Below, piece by piece: positions 1 to 5,750 of a DNA stretch of 5,846 nucleotides. The DNA is from an uncultured Oscillospiraceae bacterium (lineage in GTDB: Bacteria > Bacillota > Clostridia > Oscillospirales > Oscillospiraceae). The position numbers and the translations under genes were made by a program. The notes beneath the pieces are model-generated. The model was not told the origin of the DNA and ran no database searches. It saw nothing but the letters and a program-made list of their open reading frames with translations. Position 1 is the first letter of the stretch. Each line of letters starts with the position of its first letter. The stretch is from the NCBI GenBank assembly GCA_910577415.1, contig CAJTLK010000105.1, positions 1-5,846 of the forward strand, written 5' to 3'.

Positions 1-1021
1 ACTCGTCGGGGTTGATGCCCTTGAAGCCCTCCTTGCCGGTGAGGCGCTTGACCATGTCCTGGACGGCGGGGATGCGGCTGGAGCCGCCCACCATCAGTAC
101 CTTGGAGATGTCGTTGCCGGTGAGGCCGGCGTCGGAGAGGGCCTGGCGCACGGGGCCGGAGGTGGCGTCCACCAGCTGAGAGGTGAGCTGGTCGAACTTG
201 GCCCGGGTCAGGGTGAGGTCCAGGTGCTTGGGGCCGGAGGCGTCGGCAGTGATATAGGGCAGGTTGATGTTGGAGCTGGTGACGCCGGAAAGCTCGATCT
301 TGGCCTTCTCCGCGGCCTCCTTCAGCCGCTGCATGGCCACCTTATCGCCCGAGAGGTCGATGCCGGAGTCCTTCTTGAACTCCTCCACCATCCAGTCCAT
401 GACGCACTTGTCGAAGTCGTCGCCGCCCAGGCGGTTGTTGCCGGCGGTGGCCAGGACCTCAATGACGCCGTCGTCGATATCCAGGATGCTCACGTCGAAG
501 GTGCCGCCGCCCAGGTCGTAAACCATGACCTTCTGGGCGGTCTCCTTGTCCACGCCGTAGGCCAGGGCCGCGGCGGTAGGCTCGTTGATGATGCGCTTGA
601 CGTCCAGCCCGGCGATCTTGCCCGCGTCCTTGGTGGCCTGGCGCTGGGAGTCGGTGAAGTAGGCGGGGACGGTGATGACCGCCTCGGTGACGGTGTCGCC
701 CAGGTAAGCCTCGGCGTCGGATTTCAGCTTTTGCAGGATCATGGCGCTGATCTCCTGGGGGGTGTACTTTTTGCCGTCCACAGTGACCTTGTAATCACTG
801 CCCATCTCCCGCTTGATGGAGCTGACGGTGCGGTCAGGATTGGTGACTGCCTGACGTTTGGCCACCTGGCCCACCATACGTTCGCCGTCCTTGGAGAAGG
901 CCACAACGGAGGGGGTGGTGCGGTTGCCCTCGGCATTGGCGATGACCACGGCCTCGCCGCCCTCCATTACAGCAACGCAGGAATTGGTGGTGCCCAGGTC
1001 GATCCCGATGATCTTAGACAT
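1..1021 (-). CDS. dnaK: Molecular chaperone DnaK (Hsp70), N-terminal part, cut by the window edge
   Basis: Cytoplasmic Hsp70 chaperone that binds exposed hydrophobic segments of client proteins in an ATP-driven cycle with DnaJ and GrpE. The frame opens at ATG 1021-1019, 9 bases after an AGGAGG site, and stays open for 340 codons to the left edge, a little over half of the usual 610-620 residues. What is present is nearly the whole nucleotide-binding domain. All three Hsp70 signatures are visible: IDLGTTNS at residues 7-14, VYDLGGGTFDVSIL at 167-180 and VLMVGGSSRIPAVQ at 308-321, plus NEPTAAALAYG at 146-156. After SIKREMGSDYKV (from residue 68) the protein goes directly to YTPQEIS, so it lacks the insert found here in Gram-negative DnaKs; this supports a Gram-positive-type host. 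It is the third gene of the hrcA operon, 134 bases after grpE. The substrate-binding domain and any dnaJ lie outside the window. Identification is essentially certain. Confidence 0.98.
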   Translation of the reverse strand, partial: MSKIIGIDLGTTNSCVAVMEGGEAVVIANAEGNRTTPSVVAFSKDGERMVGQVAKRQAVTNPDRTVSSIKREMGSDYKVTVDGKKYTPQEISAMILQKLKSDAEAYLGDTVTEAVITVPAYFTDSQRQATKDAGKIAGLDVKRIINEPTAAALAYGVDKETAQKVMVYDLGGGTFDVSILDIDDGVIEVLATAGNNRLGGDDFDKCVMDWMVEEFKKDSGIDLSGDKVAMQRLKEAAEKAKIELSGVTSSNINLPYITADASGPKHLDLTLTRAKFDQLTSQLVDATSGPVRQALSDAGLTGNDISKVLMVGGSSRIPAVQDMVKRLTGKEGFKGINPDE

Positions 1022-1030
1022 AGTTTTGTT

Positions 1031-1036
1031 CCTCCT
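1031..1036 (-). promoter_or_regulatory. Ribosome binding site of dnaK
   Basis: On the minus strand this reads AGGAGG, a full Shine-Dalgarno core, 9 bases before the dnaK ATG. It fixes the start that gives the conserved MSKIIGIDLGTT N-terminus. It lies in a short AT-rich patch (about 1022-1060) that contrasts with the GC-rich hairpins just upstream, so it is probably accessible in the mRNA. Confidence 0.9.
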
Positions 1037-1073
1037 ATATATGGTAAATTTGTTTTACACAAAGGGATAAGGA

Positions 1074-1135
1074 GGGCGCGCCGCAGTCGTCGCGCCCCAC
1101 AGTTAGGCGGGATTTCTTTCGTGGGGCCTGACGAC
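1074..1135 (-). other. Two overlapping, mutually exclusive hairpins in the grpE-dnaK spacer
   Basis: The 134-base gap between grpE and dnaK contains two inverted repeats. The first pairs 1121-1135 with 1086-1100: 15-base arms, 13 pairs, 20-base loop. The second pairs gggcgcg at 1074-1080 with cgcgccc at 1091-1097: 7 perfect pairs, 10-base loop. They share bases 1091-1097, so one RNA cannot form both. Neither is followed by a T-run on the minus strand, so they are not ordinary intrinsic terminators. Possible roles are mRNA processing, stabilisation of the dnaK 5' end, or tuning of grpE against dnaK output. The pairing is seen directly; the role is inferred. Confidence 0.6.
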
Positions 1136-1155
1136 CCCGGCAGGCCGTTCCGCTG

Positions 1156-1713
1156 CTAATTAGCTACCTTGACCATTGCAAACCGAATAACCTTCTCTCC
1201 CAGCATGAACCCGGCCTGGAAGACCTCGGCCACGGTGTTCTCGCCCAGGGTATCGTCGTCAATGTGCATCACGGCGTTGTGGATGTTGGGGTCAAAGCTC
1301 GCTCCCACGGCATCGATCTCGGTGACGCCCAGGTCGGCGAACGCCTTCTTCAGTCCGGCCATGGTCATCTCCACGCCCTTCTTGTAGGCCTCGTCGGCAG
1401 TTTCCTGCTTTAAGGCCCGTTCCAGGTTGTCATAGACCGGGAGCATGGCCTTTACCGCGTCGGCGGTGGCGTCCTGATAAATGCCCTCCTTCTCCTTCTG
1501 GCTGCGGCGGCGGAAGTTGTCATATTCGGCGCACAGCCGGAGAAAACGGTCCTCCTGGGCGGCAAGCTGCTCCTTCAGGGCTGCGGTCTCGTCGGCGCCG
1601 GGGGAATCGGGGGTCTCCGGGACGGTCTCTTCAGCTGCGGTCTCCACGCCGTCGATGGGCTCCACGGTCTCCTCCGCCGGCTCCTGTGCGGATTTTTTCT
1701 CTTTCTTGCTCAT
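1156..1713 (-). CDS. grpE: GrpE, nucleotide exchange factor for DnaK
   Basis: Cytoplasmic homodimeric co-chaperone that releases ADP from DnaK and so resets the chaperone cycle. The 185-residue product has normal GrpE length and layout. Residues 1-43 are an acidic, Glu/Pro/Thr-rich, probably disordered tail. Residues 44-80 (LKEQLAAQEDRFLRLCAEYDNFRRRSQKEKE region) form the start of the long helix used for dimerisation. LPVYDNLERAL at 91-101 is conserved. The C-terminal beta domain carries the family signature, with FDPNIHNAV at 140-148 and VFQAGFMLGEKVIRFAMVKV at 164-183. The start is ATG 1713-1711, 8 bases after an AGGAGG site, and 19 bases separate it from the hrcA stop, so the two are clearly cotranscribed and may be translationally coupled. 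The stop is TAG. Nothing is missing or broken. Confidence 0.97.
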   Translation of the reverse strand: MSKKEKKSAQEPAEETVEPIDGVETAAEETVPETPDSPGADETAALKEQLAAQEDRFLRLCAEYDNFRRRSQKEKEGIYQDATADAVKAMLPVYDNLERALKQETADEAYKKGVEMTMAGLKKAFADLGVTEIDAVGASFDPNIHNAVMHIDDDTLGENTVAEVFQAGFMLGEKVIRFAMVKVAN

Positions 1714-1730
1714 AGGTTCAGCCTCCTATG
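1711..1730 (-). promoter_or_regulatory. grpE ribosome binding site and start codon inside a small hairpin
   Basis: On the minus strand the arms CATAGG (1730-1725) and CCTATG (1716-1711) are perfectly complementary and enclose an 8-base loop. The AGGAGG Shine-Dalgarno (1727-1722) lies half in the left arm and half in the loop. The grpE ATG forms the end of the right arm. A 6-pair stem like this is weak, so it could act as a mild, heat-sensitive gate on translation, or be incidental. The repeat is seen directly; a thermosensor role is only inferred. Confidence 0.5.
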
Positions 1731-1732
1731 TG

Positions 1733-2803
1733 TCATTCTTTTGTGCCGCTGCCCGGCGGGAGAGAACCGGCGCCGGGTTTGAACAGCCCGGAAAGCTCCT
1801 GGGCCACATAGGCCAGCCGGGCGGAGATCTTGGCGTAGTCCATTCGGGTGGGGCCTACCACACCGATAAGGCCCTTCATCCCGTCGCCCAGGTCGTAGCT
1901 TGCCATGACTACGCTGGAATCCTTCAACGCTTCATTCACATTCTCTGGACCAATGACGATGTCGGTGCCAACGCTTCCGTCGATACGGGCGGGAAGGGGG
2001 CCAAAGTCGGCTTCTGAAAGGAGGGTCATCAACGGCTGGGCCTTCTCCAGGCTCTGGTATTCCGGGTGGTCCAGTAAATGGGCCAGGCCCGCGGTGTGGA
2101 TAGAACGCTGCCCCAGCTCTTCCAGGACTTCAACGGCAAAGGAGACCACCATTTCAATGAGGGAATACGCCTCCGGCGCGGCGTGCCGTGCCGCCTGGGC
2201 CAGCTTGGTTTTCAGTTCCTCCGGGCTTAGAGCGGTAAAGCCAGTATTAAGCAGTGTGCCCAACATTTGCAGCTGAGACTCACTAAGGTCGTCGGCAAGG
2301 CGGAAAAGCTTGTTGCGGACCACATTGGTGTCGGTCATCACCACGGAGATAAAAGACTTTTCTTCCACCAGCAGCAGGTCGTAGCGCTGAATGGTCACCT
2401 TCTCCGGGGCGGCGGTGAGGGCGAAAGCGGGGTATTGGGTAAGCTTTGCCACCACCTTGCCCGCCTCGTCGATGACCCGGTCCAAAGCCTGCATCTTCAT
2501 GTTGAGGGCGCTGTTGATGCGCTCGGTCTCCTGCATGGACAGCTTGTAGTCGTCCATCAGCTCGTTGACATAGAGCCGATAGCCTTTGGCGGAGGGGATG
2601 CGCCCCGCGGAGGTGTGGGGCTGTTCCAGATAGCCCATGGAGGTAAGCTCCGCCATCTCGTTGCGGATGGTGGCGGAGGAGACATCCAGGTCCGTGGACT
2701 GGGCGATGGCCTTGGAACCCACCGGTTCGGCGTTCTGAACGAAGCTCTCCACGACGGCGCGGAGTATTTTCTTTTTTCGCTCGGTCAGCTCCAAGTAATT
2801 CAC
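1733..2803 (-). CDS. hrcA: HrcA, heat-inducible transcription repressor
   Basis: Represses class I heat-shock genes by binding CIRCE operators as a dimer; in other Firmicutes its active fold depends on GroEL, which links repression to chaperone load. The 356-residue product has normal family length. A winged-helix DNA-binding domain fills about residues 6-76: EPVGSKAIAQ at 26-35, the recognition region VSSATIRNEMAEL at 41-53, and the wing PHTSAGRIPSAKGYR at 62-76. The rest is the GAF-like dimerisation and inserted domain. It ends in the conserved blocks IGPENVNEAL (284-293) and IGVVGPTRMDYAK (313-325). The outermost start is GTG 2803, which has no Shine-Dalgarno at proper distance; an in-frame TAG sits six codons upstream. 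TTG at 2794 is at least as likely: GAGGTGA lies before it with 8 bases after GAGG, and it yields MELTERKKKIL, a typical HrcA beginning (353 residues). First gene of its operon, directly behind a CIRCE, so autorepression is expected. Confidence 0.97.
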   Translation of the reverse strand: MNYLELTERKKKILRAVVESFVQNAEPVGSKAIAQSTDLDVSSATIRNEMAELTSMGYLEQPHTSAGRIPSAKGYRLYVNELMDDYKLSMQETERINSALNMKMQALDRVIDEAGKVVAKLTQYPAFALTAAPEKVTIQRYDLLLVEEKSFISVVMTDTNVVRNKLFRLADDLSESQLQMLGTLLNTGFTALSPEELKTKLAQAARHAAPEAYSLIEMVVSFAVEVLEELGQRSIHTAGLAHLLDHPEYQSLEKAQPLMTLLSEADFGPLPARIDGSVGTDIVIGPENVNEALKDSSVVMASYDLGDGMKGLIGVVGPTRMDYAKISARLAYVAQELSGLFKPGAGSLPPGSGTKE

Positions 2804-2833
2804 CTCGGCTTTGGCGGGCTATCACAGCCTTCT

Positions 2834-2860
2834 TTAGCACTCCGACTTCTTGAGTGCTAA
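2834..2860 (-). promoter_or_regulatory. CIRCE operator (HrcA binding site)
   Basis: A perfect match to the CIRCE consensus: TTAGCACTC at 2834-2842, a 9-base spacer, and GAGTGCTAA at 2852-2860. It lies 3 bases after the -10 box of the hrcA promoter and overlaps the predicted transcription start near 2857, so bound HrcA would block RNA polymerase. The site is about 30 bases before the hrcA start and controls hrcA-grpE-dnaK. CIRCE-HrcA repression is established for this family. Confidence 0.98.
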
Positions 2861-2863
2861 GAT

Positions 2864-2892
2864 AATGTACCACCGCCGGGAGGAAATGTCAA
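2864..2892 (-). promoter_or_regulatory. Sigma-A type promoter of the hrcA-grpE-dnaK operon
   Basis: On the minus strand a perfect -35 box TTGACA (2892-2887) is followed by 17 bases and a -10 box TACATT (2869-2864, 4 of 6 consensus). A TGG just before the -10 makes an extended -10 motif. The bases upstream of the -35 are AT-rich (about 2893-2933) and may help polymerase binding. The CIRCE starts 3 bases downstream. This is the expected layout: a strong vegetative promoter held down by a repressor, not an alternative heat-shock sigma promoter. Confidence 0.88.
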
Positions 2893-2933
2893 TAGATGAG
2901 GATGTAAATTAAATGTGAACAAAGGAAAAAGTC

Positions 2934-2967
2934 AAAAAAATGGCCCGTCCCCGCAGGGACAGGCCAT
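2934..2967 (-). terminator. Intrinsic terminator after the MATE gene
   Basis: On the minus strand an 11-pair stem (2966-2956 with 2951-2941, one G-U wobble) closes a TGCG loop and is followed directly by seven T residues (2940-2934). The wobble would be an A-C mismatch in plus-strand RNA and no T-run follows on that side, so it works in the minus direction only. It lies 37 bases after the MATE stop and separates the desulfurase-MATE unit from the heat-shock promoter about 40 bases further on. Confidence 0.93.
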
Positions 2968-3003
2968 AGAAAAGCAGACGGAGGAGAAGAGTGCTACAGT
3001 CGG

Positions 3004-4383
3004 TCACGCCACCGTCACGTCCCGGATCCATTCGCCGCTCCGCAGCCGGGAAACGCCCAAAAAGAGCTTTACCACATTGTCCAGGGACAGGCACAGGTAC
3101 ACCGGAACGATGCCCCAGTGAAACACAAGCCCCGCCAGGGCGGCCAGGGGCAGGGAGAGCAGCCACATGGGGGCCAGGTCGATGGCGGTGGCCGTCCGCA
3201 CATCGCCGCCTCCCCGGAGCACGCCCACCACATTGGTGGTATTGAAGGAACGGAAAGCCATGAAAGCAAAGGAGACTACGCTCATCATAGTAGCGATGGC
3301 CGCCGCCTCCGCCGACAGATGGAACAGGGGATAGAAGTAAGGCTCAAAGACCAGGTAAGTAAGGGCAATGAAGATGGCGCCCACCAGTCCGCCGCCCAGA
3401 AAGGCGATCATGTCCAGGCATTGGCCGATGCCGTAGACCTTGTCCCGGCGCTGCCCCGCGCCGATCTCCCGGCCTATGATGATGGCGGTGGTGCCGCCCA
3501 GGGCAAAGATCGCCACGGTGGACATATTCACCAGATTGCCCACCAGGCCGTAAGCTGCCAAAATGGGTTGGGAGCCATCCATATGTCCCATGATGGTGGG
3601 ATAGAGGGAGGTACCCAGGCCCCAAAGGGTCTCGTTGAGAAGCACCGGGGTGGCAAAGCGGACATACCGCCGGATCATGTCTCTGCTGGGCCGGAACAGC
3701 CGGGCGAACTGGAACCTGAATTTCTTCCCCAAAAGGATGTGCCCCAGGGCGATGACCAGCTCCAGGACCCGGGAGATGAGGGTGGCCAAAGCGGCGCCCT
3801 CCACCCCCATGGCGGGAGCGCCGAGCTTGCCGAAGATGAAGACCCAGTTGAGGATGGTGTTGCTTACCATGGACGCACCCAGAATGTAAAGGCCCAGCAT
3901 GGGGTTGGCCATGGAGCGGTGGGCGGCGATATAGACCTGGGCCAGAGAGTCGAAGAAGAAGGAGAAAGCCACGATCTTAGCGTACCTGGCGGCCAGGGCC
4001 ACTACCCCGGCGTCGTTGCCAAACAGAGACATAAACTGGTTGGGAATGAAGAACATGATACAGCCAAAGATCAGGGTAAAAACTCCCGCCACAAAGAATC
4101 CGATGCCCAGCACCTCGTTGATGGCTCCCTTGTCCCCCCGGCCATGGAATTGGCTGATGAGGACGCTGGCTCCGCTCTGTAGACCGAAGGTCATGAGCTG
4201 TATAACAAAAATGGGGATGTTGGCCAGAGTGACGGCAGCCATGGGGGCTTCGCCCAGAGCGCCTACCATAAAGGTGTCCAGCAGACTTAGAGAGTTAGTG
4301 ATGAGGTTTTGCAGAATGATGGGGATAGCCAGGGCAACTACTTCATGGTAGAACCGCTTTCCCTGCTTCATATAGGAAAACAC
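3004..4383 (-). CDS. MATE-family efflux transporter
   Basis: Integral inner-membrane exporter of the multidrug and toxic compound extrusion family, which uses a Na+ or H+ gradient to expel drugs or metabolites. The 459 residues match the family length and about twelve hydrophobic segments can be counted in two related halves. Half one contains AIPIILQNLITNSLSLLDTF at 19-38, GLQSGASVLISQFHGRGD at 67-84, and NTILNWVFIFGKLGAPAMGV followed by EGAALAT at 175-201. Half two contains PVLLNETLWGLGTSL at 246-260, IGREIGAGQ at 303-311 and VLRGGGDVRTA at 388-398. The start is GTG 4383, because AAGGAG lies 8 bases upstream; the next in-frame ATG (4371) is 20 bases from that site. It begins 12 bases after the desulfurase stop and ends at a terminator, so it is the last gene of a two-gene unit. 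The substrate cannot be told from sequence. Confidence 0.95.
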   Translation of the reverse strand: MFSYMKQGKRFYHEVVALAIPIILQNLITNSLSLLDTFMVGALGEAPMAAVTLANIPIFVIQLMTFGLQSGASVLISQFHGRGDKGAINEVLGIGFFVAGVFTLIFGCIMFFIPNQFMSLFGNDAGVVALAARYAKIVAFSFFFDSLAQVYIAAHRSMANPMLGLYILGASMVSNTILNWVFIFGKLGAPAMGVEGAALATLISRVLELVIALGHILLGKKFRFQFARLFRPSRDMIRRYVRFATPVLLNETLWGLGTSLYPTIMGHMDGSQPILAAYGLVGNLVNMSTVAIFALGGTTAIIIGREIGAGQRRDKVYGIGQCLDMIAFLGGGLVGAIFIALTYLVFEPYFYPLFHLSAEAAAIATMMSVVSFAFMAFRSFNTTNVVGVLRGGGDVRTATAIDLAPMWLLSLPLAALAGLVFHWGIVPVYLCLSLDNVVKLFLGVSRLRSGEWIRDVTVA

Positions 4384-4391
4384 AGTGAAAA

Positions 4392-4397
4392 CTCCTT
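4392..4397 (-). promoter_or_regulatory. Ribosome binding site of the MATE gene, overlapping the upstream stop codon
   Basis: On the minus strand this reads AAGGAG and shares two bases with the TAA stop of the cysteine desulfurase (TAAGGAG). It lies 8 bases before GTG 4383, which decides that start. The overlap of stop and ribosome binding site suggests translational coupling. Confidence 0.85.
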
Positions 4398-5574
4398 AAA
4401 ACAGCAGACTTTTTTTCTCACAGATATGGCGGATGAGGCGGACAAGCACATCAACCTCCTCCTGGGTGGACTTCGGACCAAAGGAGACCCGTACCGCCCC
4501 GTATTTTACCTTCTCCGGGATGGGCATGGCGGCGAAGACATGGCTGGGCTTGCCCCGGTGGCAGGCCGAGCCGGAGGAGACGCACACGCCCTGGCTCCCC
4601 AAGGCCTCCACCACAGTCTGCCCGGAAAAGTCGGGGAGGGAGAGGGCCAGAATGTGGGGGGCGGCGGTGGAAATGTCCGTGATAAGGCTCACACCGGCAA
4701 TGGTGGCGAGCTGCCCGGCGGCGTAGTCCCGAAGCTCCCGAATGGCGTTGGCCGTTCCCGGCTGCCAGGAGCGCACCGCGGCGGCAAAGGCGGCGGTCTG
4801 GTGGGTGGCCTCGGTGCCGGGGCGCAGGCCCTTCTCCTGTCCGCCGCCCAGAAGCAGGGGGCGGAAGACCGGGTCTAGGGCAAAACTGTCGGGAGAGCTA
4901 TAACGCTTGTAGGCCAGAGACTTTTTAATGTAGAGCGCGCCAATACCTTTAGGACCGCAGATCTTGTGGGCACAAACGGTGACAAGGTCGGCCCCCAGCT
5001 CCGCCGGGGTGAAGGGCAGCTTCAAAAAGCCCTGGACCGCGTCGGTGTGGAGAAGGGCGGAGGAGTGCTTCTCCCGGATGGCGTCCGCTGCCGCCCGAAC
5101 GGGTAGGACGGAACCGATCTCGTTGTTTACCAGCATCATGGAAACCAGGATGGTGTCCTCCCGAATGGCGTCGCGGACGGCTTGGGGATCGATGCTGCCG
5201 TGGGCGTCGGGCTTGAGAAAGGTGACGTCGAAGCCTACGGTTTGCAGAGCTTTCATGGGTTGGAGCACCGCGTCGTGCTCGATGGCGGTGGTGACAATGT
5301 GCTTACCTTTTTTGGCTCCCCGCTCCACGGCGGCGCGGATGGCCCAGTTGTCGGCCTCGGTGCCACAGGAGGTGAAGAACAGCTCCTCTGGCGCGCAGCC
5401 AAGGGCGGCGGCAACAGCGGCGCGGTCTTCCTCCCGGCGTTTCGCGGCGGCTTTGCCCAGAGGGTATTGGGAGGAGGGGTTGCCAAAATGCTTCGTCATG
5501 GCCTCCACCGCGGCCTGGGCTGCGGCAGGGCAGACGGGGGTGGTGGCGGCGTGGTCGAGATAGATGGTTTTCAT
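4396..5574 (-). CDS. Cysteine desulfurase, group I (NifS/IscS-like)
   Basis: PLP-dependent cytoplasmic enzyme that converts L-cysteine to L-alanine and passes the sulfur, as a persulfide, to iron-sulfur cluster or tRNA thiolation pathways. The 392-residue protein has the full fold-type I layout: IYLDHAATTP at 4-13, GTEADNWAI at 71-79, H100 that stacks on PLP, NNEIG at 150-154, HTDAVQ at 176-181 (D178 and Q181 contact PLP), the PLP lysine K204 in AHKICGPKG, GGGQEKGLRPGTE at 243-255, and the sulfur-carrying C338 in SSGSACHRG. SSGSAC, rather than the RxGHHCA type, puts it in group I. Compared with IscS there are about 12 extra residues around 219-236. The start is ATG 5574, 9 bases after AAGGAGG; upstream in-frame codons fall in the leader or promoter. 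It heads a unit with the MATE gene. No scaffold or thiolase gene adjoins, so the sulfur acceptor is unknown; nifS and iscS are both plausible names. Confidence 0.95.
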   Translation of the reverse strand: MKTIYLDHAATTPVCPAAAQAAVEAMTKHFGNPSSQYPLGKAAAKRREEDRAAVAAALGCAPEELFFTSCGTEADNWAIRAAVERGAKKGKHIVTTAIEHDAVLQPMKALQTVGFDVTFLKPDAHGSIDPQAVRDAIREDTILVSMMLVNNEIGSVLPVRAAADAIREKHSSALLHTDAVQGFLKLPFTPAELGADLVTVCAHKICGPKGIGALYIKKSLAYKRYSSPDSFALDPVFRPLLLGGGQEKGLRPGTEATHQTAAFAAAVRSWQPGTANAIRELRDYAAGQLATIAGVSLITDISTAAPHILALSLPDFSGQTVVEALGSQGVCVSSGSACHRGKPSHVFAAMPIPEKVKYGAVRVSFGPKSTQEEVDVLVRLIRHICEKKSLLF

Positions 5575-5583
5575 GTTTGGCTC

Positions 5584-5590
5584 CCTCCTT
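5584..5590 (-). promoter_or_regulatory. Ribosome binding site of the cysteine desulfurase
   Basis: On the minus strand this reads AAGGAGG, 9 bases before ATG 5574. It decides this start over an in-frame ATG at about 5610, which would add a 12-residue extension (MAIIVPQRREPN), has no ribosome binding site, and lies beside the -10 box. Confidence 0.9.
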
Positions 5591-5608
5591 TGTGGCACAA
5601 TAATTGCC

Positions 5609-5637
5609 ATTGTAATGCGGAATGGGGGGAAAGTCAA
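5609..5637 (-). promoter_or_regulatory. Sigma-A type promoter of the desulfurase-MATE unit
   Basis: On the minus strand TTGACT (5637-5632, 5 of 6) is followed by exactly 17 bases and TACAAT (5614-5609, 5 of 6). Transcription should start near 5602, giving a leader of about 27 bases with the AAGGAGG site. A 5-base dyad, TGGCA and TGCCA 7 bases apart (5593-5609), lies between the -10 and the start site and could be an operator. The promoter assignment rests on consensus and spacing only. Confidence 0.8.
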
Positions 5638-5686
5638 CCCCAGGGGCTTTTCTTTCCCCACAGTGAGGGACAGGCATGTGGGGGTA

Positions 5687-5704
5687 TTCTTTGAGGCCAA
5701 AGAA
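5687..5704 (-). repeat. Inverted repeat, 7-pair stem with 4-base loop
   Basis: TTCTTTG pairs perfectly with CAAAGAA around a 4-base loop. In minus-strand RNA an outer GTGG/CCAC pairing could extend it across an internal loop. Its arm and loop edge resemble the hairpin at 5751-5773 (TTCTT arm, CTCAA before the second arm), hinting at a common origin. Confidence 0.5.
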
Positions 5705-5715
5705 AAGCCACTGTA

Positions 5716-5736
5716 TTCCCAGCAAAGTGCTGAGAA
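5716..5736 (-). repeat. Inverted repeat, 9-pair stem with 3-base loop
   Basis: On the minus strand TTCTCAGCA pairs with TGCTGGGAA around CTT, with one U-G wobble. In plus-strand RNA the same position is an A-C mismatch, which favours a minus-strand transcript as the structured form. Confidence 0.5.
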
Positions 5737-5750
5737 CGACCCCTGGAGGA

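Noticed and set aside
1037..1066. A separate dnaK promoter (TTGTGT and TATATA on the minus strand).
   Set aside because: Spacing is only 15 bases and the start site would fall at or after the ribosome binding site, so a leader with AGGAGG could not be made.
224..1159. A 311-codon open frame on the plus strand opposite dnaK.
   Set aside because: Long open frames opposite dnaK are a well-known artefact of its codon bias, once mis-described as a glutamate dehydrogenase. The product is low-complexity Gly/Val/Leu/Asp/His, shows no family motif, and the opposite frame is a clear DnaK.
2267..2860. A 197-codon plus-strand frame opposite hrcA, running across the promoter and CIRCE side.
   Set aside because: It is the antisense shadow of hrcA and its end overlaps the CIRCE; no motif supports it.
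2283..2873. A minus-strand frame starting in the CIRCE region and overlapping hrcA out of frame.
   Set aside because: Its start lies upstream of the predicted transcription start, and its Arg/Gly/His-rich product is hrcA read in another frame.
3118..4182. A 354-codon open frame on the plus strand opposite the MATE gene.
   Set aside because: Composition is Gly/His/Gln/Asp-rich with no hydrophobic core or recognisable motif; the minus frame gives a complete MATE protein with a ribosome binding site and terminator.
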